Assembly (NCBI RefSeq): GCF_905220565.1
Contig: NC_059423.1
Location: 2,104,001 to 2,168,000, forward strand
Reading direction: 5' to 3'
DNA from: Melitaea cinxia
Lineage: Eukaryota > Arthropoda > Insecta > Lepidoptera > Nymphalidae
Length of the DNA stretch: 64,000 nt
This document shows, piece after piece, positions 46,011-58,170 of this stretch; positions within the stretch are counted from its first letter, which is position 1, and every line of letters starts with the position of its first letter. The notes beneath the pieces were generated by a model. That model did no database searches and had not been told where the DNA came from. It saw only the letters and a program-made list of their open reading frames with translations. The position numbers and the translations under genes are program-made.

Positions 46011-47930
46011 GAAGCAAAATAATTTACGACTACCATATTATTATAAAAATAACAAAAGTATTAGTTTTCATAGTTCAATGATGGTTTCTTTTTGTTTTGA
46101 ATACTTTACCTACATTGTAGGCAAAAGTTCTTAAAAGTTTATATTAAAAGATAACAATTTATTTGTATTTCTTTTTTTTAATTTGTTTTTTATTATCATA
46201 AAAGGCAAAGATATCTGCTATATGGTCTAATATTGTAAACATTAATAATTTTATAAAAGTTAAAAGCACGTTATCAAACAAACGAATAACACTGATAAAC
46301 ACACCGGTAAATGAATAAATCGGCGTAACACTAAAATGTTTATCTCAATTTTCACCAAAATAAACGGGTTAGACGCCAGTGAAATAATATAAAATGAAAA
46401 AGTTTTTTTTTTTTCAATTACATTTTGACGTCAAGGCGTATAGCCGCTATTCCAACACTTGGGACATAATTATTTTGCTATTCATTTATAGGCATTATTA
46501 ATATTAACATTAGAGCCACTTAAGTAAATTTTAACTCTACAAATTTTATTGCAGTATTCAAATAACATACAACGATGTACTTACTGCTGTATTTACAAAA
46601 CAAAGCGAAATAAAAATAGCATTTTTTGGTAATCCAATGTTGAAAAAAATCAATTATGCTTTCGAGCGTTCGGAAACGATGACTTTTTGGATTTTACTAT
46701 AATTATTTTTAATGAACTTTAATTATACAAGGATTTATATTTTAATAAAACAAATATTTCGACACTTTCTTACTTTTGAAACTTTTAATACGCTTTAAGA
46801 ATAACAACTTAAAAATATTATTTGTCAACATAACACTTTTAAACTTTTGAACAGAATAATTATAAGGAAAGACAAAGATGAATAACTTGCCGAAAAAGAA
46901 AATTAATTATTTATTTATTACATTTTATTACACATTGTCGAAATCATACTTATAAATTTGTTTTTATCATTAAAATAATTTAAATAAAATGTATCCTAGA
47001 ATTTTTATTGCAGGCATGGATGGCAGACAGCAGTCATGGCTTACTGGCGGCATGGGATCTACTTTCTCGCATTAAATAAGGATTCGCCACATGCCACTCG
47101 TAAAATTGTGTAAGTTTATGTAACCATCTTTTTTAAATGCAAAATTTTTGGATGAATTGGGGATTTTCATTATGCCTTTATAGCATTGTTCTACAAAATG
47201 AAATCCTTTCAGCATAATCTCGCTCATGGCTAACATGTCCACTATCCATCTCTCTCATCATTTCGTCGTAAAATTAAGAAACTACCAAGAGCTTGTGCGA
47301 ATAAAAAACATTTGAACTGAGTAAAGTGGGTTAGCAAAAATCGGGCTACTTGAGGATTTTATTTTTTACTCGTTTTTTTTGTATGAACCTAAAAAGTATT
47401 GTACCATTTTACAATCCTGATTAAATGCGCAAACTTTTAATAGCACTTGCCAAGGCACTTTACTTGGTGCTTAATGGTTACAGTTTGACCAAATTTGTAA
47501 GTTTTTCTTAAATGCCCATAATTTTAAAACTGCATGGGGTAGATTTTTTTTCTGATTTTTCTCATGATAGAATCAATCTTATCACCCCGTTTCGGCTTAA
47601 CGTTGAGTTTTGGGACAGCCTGTATACATAAATCAAAATTTTATATAAAATATAATTCTTCATATTATTGTTACCTACTGATGAAAAAAAAAACTAAGCC
47701 GTTATAATAATACAAAAGTAACAATATTCATATATAAAATAAATGTGGTACCATATCAAATATACGCCATTATCATTTCAGTAATTCTACCGGTCTGAAT
47801 TGAAAAATTCTTTTTGTATTGAGTAGTCCATTTCCAGAGGAAAACTCAAGGCTATACATATAAACAGGCGACAATACACAGTCATAATTATTTACAGTAA
47901 TATTAATTAAGACAATAGTAAATAATTGAG
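46011..47930. other. Intergenic space between the divergent zinc-finger and FIBP genes
   Basis: No exon with partners was found. A T-rich acceptor at 47020 precedes a 20-codon open stretch ending in TAA, not extendable. 47590-47630 ends 'ttttgggacagcctgtatac', wording common at transposon ends. Confidence 0.35.
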
Positions 47931-47934
47931 TTTT

Positions 47935-48480
47935 CTCGCAAACGTAAAAAAGCAGACTTCGATTTACATCGACACATAACTTAGGTAGACGATAAAACAG
48001 TCAATGAAATATATTCTATTAGGAATCTCCTAAGCACATTAGATCTCGATCAAATTTAAATGGACGTGTCCACAACTTTGTCAAGGGTCAAATAAAAATA
48101 AAAATTAAATAAATACTTAGGTACGTAGTAGAAAATTAGAAATTATTTTTTTACCGACACCAACTACATATTATCCTTCTCTTACATGGGGAAAGAGGCT
48201 TATGCCCAGCTGTAGGTTATTACAGGCTGAAGCGTAACTACACTATTTCAATTATATCTTGGAAATGTTTTGATTAATCGGCAATTTAAATTATAAATCT
48301 TAAAAATTCTGTTATTATCTTCGAGTCCAACTATGGGTACCTCCATGAAAAGATAAGCACCAGCTTTCGAATAAAATAATGATCATGAAAATCGGTGCAC
48401 CCACTTAAAAGTTATGAGGTAAGACATAAAAAAGCAAAATTGAGAATTCCCTCCCTTTTTTAAAGTCTAAATAATAAATA
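47935..48480 (+). repeat. Family M repeat interrupted by a SINE fragment
   Basis: 47935-48075 and 48345-48475 match family M; 48170-48236 is the 3' end of the tRNA-headed SINE (ttctcttacatggggaaaga ... attacaggctgaagcg). Confidence 0.6.
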
Positions 48481-48682
48481 AAGTATATTTGTATAAAATA
48501 AAAAAAGTGCTATAAAATGAAAATCTCTGTTCAGTGGCAATACACTAAATAACTTCAGAATTTGTAGATCGAAGAACTTGAATCCAGCTCTCAAAAATTA
48601 AAAAAAAAAAAACTTCAGAATTTGTCAATTTTGACACAAAAATCCCAAATTCCAAATATTTATATCGGAAAAATAACAAAAA

Positions 48683-51600
48683 ATGTACACAGAAGTAGAC
48701 GTTTTCGTTAGTAATTTTACACTTATAGATCCTGAAATATATCAGTTATGGATCGAGGGATGTTCGTGTAAGTAAAGACTGAATTAATTTTTTATTTAAT
48801 ACCCACCAATAATATATAAAAAAAAAATTAATTTTGAAAGTTTGTTTTTAATTACTGTATTGCATATTCCTAATTATTTTAGTCGTATTGATACGAAGAT
48901 CTACTTATCTTTAGAAAGTAGTCTAAATTATGGATGAGTAAATTTAAATTTAATATATTTTTATAGTGATATTATATAATGTATTCCTAGTATATACAGG
49001 CTTCGAGCATTGCTTAGAGACATAGACCCACACTATTTACTGTATTATGTACCAATGATAATATTAAATTAAGTGAAATTGACAAGCCAGTTGGCGCAGT
49101 GTTCAAAATGCTTTCCCTACCCTACTTTGTGCTCTGGCGTTGTGGATGTAATAAATGTATATATATTGATAAAATGAATATAGCAATATCAGTCGGCTGT
49201 TACCTACATATAAATATATTTTGAAAAAAAGATTGAGTAATTTAGGTCAATGTATTATGAATATAAACACACAAGCAGTCATAATTTTGTAAATACTAAT
49301 TGTAACCTTCATTCTAGTGTGGATATTACCAAAAAATGTAATATTCTTAATTCCTATTCACTCACTCACTCACTCACTCACTTCAGCCTATTGCAGTCCG
49401 CTGCTGGACATAGGCCTCTACAAGTTCGCACCAAAAATGGCATGAACCCATGTGTGTTGCCCGTAGTCACCACACTGGGCAGGCGGATTGATGACCGCAG
49501 GGCTGGCTTTGTCGCACTGAAGATGTTGCTGCCCGTATTCAGCCTGTGTATTTTAAAGCCAGCAGTTGGATAGTTATCCTGCTATCGGTCGGCTTTATAA
49601 GTTTCAAGGTGGTAGTGGAACTGTGTTATCCCTTAGCCGCCTGCTGTAACCACACAGCTAATTTCTATTAGTTAATATTTTTATTCATTGAGAAATGAAC
49701 AAATTTTTTATCTTTATAGCGAGTGAAGCAGTGACAACTCTACACCAAAGAGCTGTCAGCAAACAAACGGGAGCAACTGTAGAATTAATAGCTAGTGATG
49801 TATTGGATCATTACAGGTAACTATTGCATCAATAAAATAATATAAATACGGATTTTAAATGTGTATTAATAATACTTAAAGTATTGTTCTCTACTAATTT
49901 ATATAATAATTATGTTTTCTCGCAAACAAAAAAAAAAAAAACGACTTCAATTACATCGACATATAATAGAATGTAAGTAGACGAAAAAAATTAACAAACG
50001 CACTAGTCGTCACTACGATTTTCGTGGGTTTCCCTCGATTTCTCTGATCACATTATCAGATCCTGGTTTCTTTATCATAGTACCACACTTGGGATATGTC
50101 GTTTCCAACAAAAAAAGAATTATCAAAATCGGTTCACAAACCACGAAGTTATCCCCAAATATACATAAGAAAAAAAAATATACAGTCGACCTCCTCCTCG
50201 TTTTTTGTAGTCGGTTAAAAACTAGAAAAATTAATTCAAAATAGAAAAAAAATCTGGATATGGATAACGTAATAATCTAGGGAACCAAAGTAAACTTTAG
50301 GATCTTTTCTCATGCTTGGTATACACAAAAATATAGTAAAAATTGGTCAAGTTCTATCTTATGAGAGCAACCACAAACACCAAGACCAGATATTTTTATA
50401 CATTAGAATATTACCGGTCGTCCCCATTAAAATATTTTCGCCTGCATACATAGAATACACCAATAATATCAAATATGTATAAATCCTTTAAATACAATTT
50501 TAATTCTTCATTGCAGGACATTCGCTTTATTAGAACGACTGTTGACGGTGCCATCGAAGCTCTCTGAACAAATGGTATTTCAAATTGACGAACCGACAAA
50601 GCATATGCTCATCGAGAAGTACGTAAACATATAACTTGGAAATATTATATAAATATATAAATAACTTGGCCATATTGTGACAACGTGTTGCACAACGGTC
50701 ACAGTACTGGTTTGTGCCTGTTGCGCTGGCGATTGGGTTCGATCCCCGCACATGACAAACATTTGTATTGGCCGTACCTATGTTTGCCGTGGTCTGGGTG
50801 TTTGTGCAGTACTTGTGGGTCTCCCCACCCTGCTTCGGAGAGCATGTTAAGCTATCGGTCCCGGTTGTCCACCAACCCGTGGAGCAACGTGGTGGAATAA
50901 GCTCTGATCTTTCTCCTACATGGGGAAAGAGGCCTATACCCAGCAGTGGGATATTACAGGCTGAAGCTTCTATCAACTCTGTACATAAGAAATTTATAAA
51001 TTTTGTGATAATTAAGTTTTATTACTCGATAATATATAATAATTTTCAGATATTACGACTTAGATGATGCGGTGATAAGAGAATTGCTCGGAAGAAAGTT
51101 GTCTTCGCGTCACAGAAAAGATTTGGACGAGGTAATTATTTGTTTGTTTATGTGTACTTTACTAGCTTGCCTGGCGAATGTTGTTCAAAACATTTTTATT
51201 CGTGATTTCTTTTTTTTTAATTTTCTTTCATAGAAATCTTGTTCTGACAATAACATGCACAACAAAAAAATGAAAAATAAATGAAATATAATTAATAAAA
51301 ATTAGATTATTCACACCAAAACCAAACACATTACTACGTATTTTTATAAATCGATTATTAAAATATATTCTATAATATTTGGAGAAAAGGGATAGTTCAA
51401 ATCGATAGATTATAAACAAATCACGTGTATGATATATTTATACTTGATATGTATAGTTTATAGGAATCAATTCTTTAAAAAAAATCTTTATAATTCGAGA
51501 ACAACAGAAATTTTACAGTTAATTTATTTAATATATTATTGCACATTTCATTTTACATACGGAAAGTAACAATTTTTTAATTTAAAAAGAAAGTGCAAAG

Positions 51601-54600
51601 GCTTCTCAGTCTTAGGTCTTATCAGTATAATGCTATCCAGTTTTCATGTATTCTGAGGTAGGGCGCGGTAGGAAATTTCTTGCTCAAAATATGGAGCAGC
51701 CCGACTGAGGTAGTACCTCAGCCTTGCAGAAGATCACAGCTAAATAATACTGTTTTCAAGCAGTATTGTGTTCCTGTTGGTGAGTAAGGTGACCAGAGCT
51801 CCTGGTGTGAATTGGGGATGGTGTTGGTGGCACGCTTGTGTTTTTTCTGGTGTTGCAGGTGTCTATAAGCTACGGTAATCGCTTACCATCATGTGAGCCG
51901 TAAGCTTGTTTAACGGGCTTGTATATAAAAAAAGTTACAATCTAACTACCTAATATTGTACTAATTCAAGGTAGCAGAGAGATCTGGAGCTCCGCTAAGG
52001 TGTTGTCGTAGACAATTCGATAATGTCCGGAGAGTGTTCAAAGCGGTTGAAGAGATGCCAGGGAACGTTGTGGCAAACATACGTTCCACCTTTCTCATAT
52101 CCGAGCCTCTTGCCAAGTTAGTATTGAATCAGTCCGTAACATTCATCATGACATTTCTTCATGTAGGAAAAGAGTTAGAGTTTAATCCACCTTGCTGCTC
52201 CTCTGCGAGGTGGTAGATAGAAAAATGAGGTTTTTAATTTGACTGTTTTTTACTCAGTGGACCAATTTTAATAATTCTGTATCATGAGAATTTTTAATTA
52301 TACTAATTTTATGAACCTAAAGTGTATTTAAATGCGTTAATATCAGGAACTGCTGGATCAAATTGAATTTTTTTTTCTTAACAAAGGTTGAAAGAAGATG
52401 TGGTTACGGCCGTAAAGAATGTAGCCACCCGCTCTCCACCCGTGGGTGTTGTAAGTGGTGACTCCTGGATAGCACAGTTCCACTGCCACCTTGGAACTTT
52501 AAAAGCCGACCGATGGCGGGATAGCCATCCAACTGCTGGCTTTGATTTTTTTTTTAAATAAACAGACTGAAGACGGGCAGCAGCGTCTTCGGTGCGACAA
52601 AGCCAGCCCTGCGGTCACCAACCCGCCTGCCCAGCGTGGTGACTATGGGCAACACACGTGAGTTCACGACATTATTGGCGCGAACTTGTGGAGACCTATG
52701 TCCAGCAGTGGACTGTGATAGGTTGAAATGATGATCGACGAAGGTTTTAGGCTATATAACATTACAGTACGACTGATAGGAGCAGAACATCAATGATAAT
52801 ATGATATTTAATTAATAATATTTTTTTTATTTCAGAAAATATGGAGCAGTTGTATTCATAGCTTGCATGAGGTTTGAAACGACCAAACGTAAACTTCAGT
52901 ACTTGTCGTTCAACGACTTTTTCCACTGTGCACAGGTGAGTATTTACTGTGGGGTTGTCTAATAACTATATACTCGAAGGGTAAAATATCAGAAATCTCA
53001 CAAGAAGTGGGTGGGGGGGGGGGACTATATTGACATCTCACTCGTATTTATTTTCCGTTGAACCAAGAAAAAGAAATAACCAACAAACACCCCTCAACTT
53101 CTTACTACTTTTGGGTATGGGGATAGTCTAAAACCTTACCACACATGGGAGTTAGGGGTTTAAAAGGTCGCAAAAAAAAAATCACGTACTTCATACATCA
53201 CGTACATCATTCACAATAAAAAGATTTTCTAAGAACACAAAAAAGTACTACTAACAATAACATAGGTTAATGTACATTGTAAGTAGCAAATAAGTGTACA
53301 TATATTGTAGCTAGAAAATAAGTGTACATATATTGAAGTTAGCTAATAAGTGTAAATATAATAAAAATAATAACTATAAAAAATAATTGTGTTTGCTCAC
53401 AAACGAAAAAAAAAAACCGACTTCAACAACATCGTAGTAATACAACGTAGATCGACGAAAAAATAGTCAAGTAACTACGCGTTATCAAAGATTACTAAAA
53501 AAGTAGTTATCAGATCTCAATAAAATTTATATGTGACCACATGACAAACATCAGCTTTCGATTAAATTAAAAACTATCAAAATCGGTACACCCAGTAAAA
53601 AGTTATTGCGTATTTTCGAGAGTTTCCCTCAATTTCTCTAGGATTCCATCATCAGATCCTGGTTTCCTTATCATGGTACTAAACTAGGGATATCTACTTT
53701 CCAACAAAAAAAGAATTATCAAAATCGGTACATCCAGTAGAAAGTTATGCGGTATAATACAACGTAGGTCGACGAAAAAAAACGTCAAGTAAAAACGCAT
53801 TATTAGATATAACTCGTAGTTGTTAGATCTTAAATAAATTTAAATGGGACCAAATGACACACACCACCTTTCGATTAAGAAAAAAATTGTCGAAATCGCT
53901 CCACCCAGTTAAAAGTTCTGAAGTAACATACATAAAAAAAAATACAGTGAATTGAGAACCTCTTCCTTTTTTGAGTGGACTCACGTCAATTTTTAGAGAT
54001 TCTAAGGCTAGCTATTAAGTTATCTAAAGTTGTAGTGAAGTACCGATGGATGTTTAAATTAAACAAAAAAAAAATGGAATGACAAAAGCACGGGCATTAT
54101 AAGCCCGTGGATAAATCACTTACATAAAAAAAAAAATAATGAAAAATAAAAAATAAAATGAAAAATAAAATAACGTATATTACTAGCTGACTCGGCAAAC
54201 GTTGTCTTGCCGCGAAACGCTATTTAAATATAGAGGTTGATGGTAGAAGGGTGAAAATTTAGGGTTGTATGTATTTTTCAATGCCAAATCATAATTTAAC
54301 TAAAAATAAAAAAAATAAAATAAAACTAATGTGGGGTTTAAGGGGATGTAAAATAGTTGTTGTTCGACTCTCAGACCTACCCGATATGCACACAAAATTT
54401 CATGAGAATCGGTCGAGCCGTTTCGGAGGAGTTTAACTACAAACACCGCGACACGAGAATTTTATATATTCGATTGTATTTAGAAGTGTGATGTCACGAA
54501 ATTTTGGACCCTTCCCACCCCTTGTCACGCAATATCACACTTCATAGGCCCTTCCTTCCCTTAACGTGTGTCGTAATTTATTGATGGCTCCTTATTATAT

Positions 54601-56244
54601 TTGATGTAATAATTACAGGCAATAATGGCAAGTTGGACGTACAGCTGTACGGGTCCAGAGTATTATGACACTGAGATGGACAGAGAGTTCCTTCTGGAGC
54701 TCCGGGAGCTGAGGATATTGCTTGATAAGGAGAAGGAGCACAAACAGTCTGTATTATTATTATTATTACTATCAATAAATTACTTATTTACTTATCGAGG
54801 TATGGTTCAGCGAGGAATATCCTGCTCAAAATCTGGAGCAGCCCGACGGGGGAAGTACCTCGACCTTATAAAAGATCATAGCTAAATAATACTGCTTTAC
54901 TTGAAACCGTTCTTTGGAGGATTTTTTATACAACTAGGTCGGCAAACAAGCATACGGCTCACCTGATGGTAAGCGAATACCGTAGCCTATAGACACCTGG
55001 AAGTCCTGGAACACCAAAAGTATCGCAAACGCATCGCCGACCTTAACCCCAATCCCCCCCGGAAGCTCTGGTGACCTTACTCACCAGGAACACAAAACTG
55101 CTTGAACATACTGGGGAATATAGCTGCCAACCTGCACTGGAACAGCGTGGTGGATTAAGCTCTAAACCTTCCACTACATTGGGAAAGAGGCCTTTGCCCA
55201 GCAGTGGGATATTACAGGCTGAGGCCATCCATTTTCCTCATTATTATCTCTAATTGTTTTCAGTTTGATATGCATGCGTTTGAAACCGAAGTTATTGGAG
55301 AAGTCCTATCAAGAGTTGGAGCTTAATTTTAGGTGAGTTTATCTTTTACTGAAGTAGAACTTCTTTACGACGCGTGACTTGGGGAGTAAGCTGGTGAATG
55401 CGCGACGAGAGCGTTACGAAATGTGTGATCGGGTGGAGCGAACGGAAGTTGAGAGGGAGGTATAAGTTAGTGAAGATGGCACACTCGTTTTTTAAATTAT
55501 GATTCACTAGATTGCTCATCGATCTCCGTCCATGCGTGTACGCGTCCGTGCGTTTGTGTGCGCGAGCATGTGTGCGAGTGTGCGTGTGTGTTTGTATACT
55601 CGTATTCACATGATATATCAATTAATTTGAATTGTGTCCTGTATACATTATTATTAGTTTTTGAATTTTAATTTTAAATTTTCCCATTTAGGAAAAAATG
55701 AGGGTAGTTTGAGATTGACATTATTTTTTATTTAGGAGTCGTCCATTAATGGGGTGATGGTTTTAGCAAGTTTGTACCACCACCCTGGTGTGGTTTTTAG
55801 ACCCCCCCTCAGAAATCTTAAAATACAGCTATAATCTGATTAAATTATAAAAAAAATCGGGCTTCGTAATAAAAAATTTCAGACGGACATTATGGTTGCA
55901 GGGTGTTAGAGCCCCATTACAGACACCTCCTTGTGATATTTCGTGATTTTTTCCCTGAACCACTTGCTTATTTTTTCATTTTAATATTTAACTGTTCGCA
56001 GATTGTACACTCGTGCGTTGGTCGGTCTCGCGTGCAACTTACACAGAGGGCGGGAGCTGAGGTCTTTGTTTATCGACTTGCTTGAAAGGCGAGTTAAATT
56101 CAATATTTTGTTTCATCATGGCGCTACTCACAAAGAAATAATAAAATTGCTGGACAAATTATATGGTTTTCGAATGGGCGGGCTAAAGAGTTATTGTGTT
56201 CCGGGCGCGTGTTAAGCTCGCTACGTCCTGTTTGTGTATGTTAT

Positions 56245-56310
<66 letters not shown>

Positions 56311-57673
56311 CACTAGGTCGGCAAACAAGCGTACAGCTCACCTGATGGTAAGCGATTACCGTAGCTTATAGACGCCTGCAACACCAGAGGCATCGCAAGC
56401 GCGTTGCCGACCCAATCCCCAATCCCCCCAGGAGCTCTGGTCACCTTACTCACCAACAGGAACACAACACACCTTGAAAACAGTGTTATTTAGCTGTGGT
56501 CTTCTGTGTGTCTGTGTGTGTATCTCTCCAGACTTTGAGCAGGAAATTCCTGCTGTGTCCTACCTCAGTTAATTTTATATTAATTTATTATTACAGATGT
56601 ATAGAACCACTAAGGATGGGTAGCTGGCCCAAAACTGATCTGGCTCAGTTTCTATGCGCTTACGAGCAATGTGCTTTACAGATGGATGTTTTAAGGTATG
56701 TGTGCGTGAGGAAAAATTGTATTGCAAAAAAAACATGGTAAAGTGTGAGCTGTGTGAGTAGCATTGACACGTCGATATGACTTTTATCTGTGGTAGTAAA
56801 TGTTCTGTAAAATTATAGTTACAAAACTATATATATTAACTATTGTAAAATAAAAATATATCACTTTTTTTCAAGCTCCTCCCTTTCAGTAACTGAGGTA
56901 GGGCACAGCAGGAATTTCCTGCTCAAAATATGGAGCAGCCCGACTGGGGTAGTACCTCGACCTTACAGAAGATCACAGCAAAATAATACTGTTTTCAAGC
57001 AGTATTGTGTTCCTGTTGGTGAGTAAGGTGACCAGAGCTCCTGGGGGGATTGGGGATTGGGTCGGCAACGCGCTTGCGATGCTTCTGGCGTTGCAGGCGT
57101 CTATAAGCTACGGCAATCGCTTACCATCAGGTGAGCCGTACGCTTGTTTGCCGACCTAGTGACATAAAAAAAAAAAAGCTCCAATAACACTTTGGAATAG
57201 TCATTTAATAAATTAAAATGCTGAGAATAACTTTAATCGCTTCAGCCTATAACATCCCACTGCTGGGCATAGGCCCATTTCCCCATGTAGAAGGATCAGA
57301 GCTTAATCCACTAAGCTGCTTCAATGCGGGTTGGCGGATATATTCCTCACTATGAGTAACGACCGCTATCAGGTGTACATGATAACAACCGGGACCGACG
57401 GCTTAACGTGCTCTCCGAGGCATGGTGGGGAGACTGACAAAGACTACACAAACACCCAGACCACGGCAAACATTTGTATGACCAATATAAATGTTTGTCG
57501 TGTGCAGGGATCGAACCTGCAACCGCTAGCGCAACAGCTACAAACTTTATGCTGTTTACACATTCATAATTTCATATTTATAATATTGTTACAGGGAAGC
57601 GGATCTGAAAAGCGTCTGGGAAAGATATATGAGGGTAGTTAGCCAGTGTTTGTTGACTATGTATCATTTGTAA
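48683..57673 (+). CDS. FIBP: FIBP orthologue (acidic FGF intracellular-binding protein), 11 coding exons
   Basis: Coding exons: 48683-48767, 49720-49816, 50517-50618, 51050-51131, 51971-52116, 52836-52935, 54619-54746, 55264-55332, 56002-56088, 56597-56695, 57595-57673. They total 1074 nt, so 357 aa plus TAA, the usual FIBP length. Every junction keeps frame. Recognised from FIBP-typical blocks: a start resembling the vertebrate N-terminus (MYTEVDVFVSNFTLID), QTGAT near 48, DHYRTFALLERLL near 58-70, CRRQFDN at 134-140, RFETTKRKLQYLSFNDF in exon 6, and a C-terminal WERYMR. Family knowledge: FIBP is a soluble intracellular protein that binds internalised FGF1 and is linked to mitogenic FGF signalling; the insect role is unclear. 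No signal peptide or membrane segment is seen. All introns are GT-AG except intron 9 (56089-56596), which starts GCGAGT. The exon 7 donor (CA|GTCTGT at 54747) is weak, so that border is the least certain. Introns carry many SINEs and Helitron-like pieces. No clear AATAAA was seen soon after the stop. Confidence 0.93.
49364..49650 (-). repeat. Family B LINE-end in FIBP intron 1
   Basis: It starts with a (cact)n tail, then 'cagcctattgcagtccgctg' to 'ttatcccttagccgcctgct'. Confidence 0.65.
49915..50220 (+). repeat. Family M repeat in FIBP intron 2
   Basis: 'ttctcgcaaacaaaaaaaaa' plus 'cgacttcaattacatcgaca', ending 'gacctcctcctcgttttttg tagtcggttaaaa'. Confidence 0.65.
50680..50968 (+). repeat. 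tRNA-headed SINE (Metulj-like) in FIBP intron 3
   Basis: The head has 'gttgcacaacggtcacagta' and 'gggttcgatccccgcacatg'; it lacks about 45 bp of the mid-body relative to 30674-31020. Confidence 0.75.
51654..51935 (+). repeat. SINE-A in FIBP intron 4
   Basis: 'ctgaggtagggcgcggtagg' to 'gtgagccgtaagcttgttta' and an A-rich end, just upstream of exon 5. Confidence 0.7.
52320..52800 (+). mobile_element. Helitron-like fragment interrupted by a family B insertion, FIBP intron 5
   Basis: 'aggaactgctggatcaaatt' before and 'cgacgaaggttttaggctat' after belong to the same family as 44657-44848. 52415-52735 between them is a sense family B copy ending in the TGA tail. Confidence 0.6.
52415..52735 (+). 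repeat. Family B LINE-end, sense, nested
   Basis: 'gtggttacggccgtaaagaa' to 'gtgataggttgaaatgatga'. Confidence 0.65.
53230..54115. repeat. Repeat R, internally deleted copy, in FIBP intron 6
   Basis: 53245-53380 repeats the 28-bp minisatellite of 28790-28925. 53975-54115 has 'gtggactcacgtcaattttt' and 'gcacgggcattataagcccg'. About 1.2 kb present in the long copy is missing, and a family M copy is inserted. Confidence 0.55.
53385..53972 (+). repeat. Family M repeat nested in repeat R
   Basis: 'ccgacttcaacaacatcgta' to 'gagaacctcttccttttttg'. Confidence 0.65.
54183..54473 (-). mobile_element. Helitron-like element in FIBP intron 6, complete
   Basis: Reverse strand A|TCGAATATATAAAATTCTCG ... 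CTAG|T with a perfect 6-bp hairpin (CGGCAA/TTGCCG) before the end. Confidence 0.7.
54793..55235. repeat. SINE cluster in FIBP intron 7
   Basis: Sense SINE-A head 54798-54897, antisense SINE-A 54915-55110, then the tRNA-headed SINE 3' half 55112-55232, which stops about 30 bp before exon 8. Confidence 0.65.
55340..55490 (+). repeat. Repeat D fragment in FIBP intron 8
   Basis: 'gaagtagaacttctttacga cgcgtgacttggggagtaag' is the inverse of 32830-32870. Confidence 0.5.
56245..56308. repeat. (AT)n microsatellite in FIBP intron 9
   Basis: An uninterrupted AT run follows 'cacacacat' and leads straight into a SINE-A copy. Confidence 0.95.
56310..56575 (-). repeat. SINE-A, antisense, in FIBP intron 9
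   Basis: 'tatcactaggtcggcaaaca' to 'cctgctgtgtcctacctcag'; it ends about 20 bp before exon 10. Confidence 0.75.
56892..57175 (+). repeat. SINE-A, full-length, in FIBP intron 10
   Basis: 'ctgaggtagggcacagcagg' to 'gcttgtttgccgacctagtg' plus an A tail; the best sense copy in the window. Confidence 0.8.
57238..57530 (-). repeat. tRNA-headed SINE, antisense, in FIBP intron 10
   Basis: 'cttcagcctataacatccca' to 'gtgcagggatcgaacctgca', the reversed B box. Confidence 0.75.
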
Positions 57674-57699
57674 CATTAGTGTTTTGTGTATTATCGTTT

Positions 57700-58065
57700 C
57701 AATCAAATATACAATTAGTATTCAATGTATAATTTGTATACGATTATACAATATGCAATTATACATCGTATACTAAGCATTTGTGTAATGTATAATTTGC
57801 ATTATGTTTGTATGTATCGGCTGGTTACAGTTTTATTATATGAGAGATATAGAAACAAAGGTGACGCACTCCATTTTTTTTTTGTTTTGGTTAAATTTTA
57901 TGTTTTTCTATTCAATATAGGATAGAGAAGAAAACATATAACAAGTTTGAATCAGATTGTCACGGAGATTTAAGGACAGAAATATGTAGAAATTTGGAGA
58001 TTGCTATGTTTGTAATAATCATAAATGGATGCAGTATTGTTTGATTTGCGCTGAAGTATATATTG
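57700..58065. other. FIBP 3' flank, nothing firm
   Basis: 57918-58045 is open in one + frame after an acceptor-like 'ttcaatatag' but matches no known protein. Confidence 0.3.
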
Positions 58066-58071
58066 CTGTAC

Positions 58072-58170
58072 GCTTCAGCCTGTAATATCCCACTGCTGGG
58101 CATAGGTCCCTTTTCAATGTAGAAGGATCAGAATTTAATCTACCATCTTCAATGCGGATTGGCATTACCA
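58072..58170 (-). repeat. tRNA-headed SINE 3' fragment
   Basis: 'cttcagcctgtaatatccca ctgctgggcat' then decays. Confidence 0.6.

Noticed and set aside
47021..47075. Possible FIBP 5' exon after an acceptor-like TTTTTATTGCAG.
   Set aside because: The open stretch ends in TAA after about 20 codons, and FIBP already has a conserved start at 48683.
50530..51067. Several ORFs of 60-148 codons on both strands.
   Set aside because: They read through the SINE in FIBP intron 3 and partly antisense to FIBP exon 3.
56892..56899. TGAGGTAG at the start of SINE-A equals the first eight bases of let-7.
   Set aside because: The following bases do not continue as let-7 and no miRNA-type hairpin with a let-7 star arm was seen; the match is short and recurs only as part of the SINE.
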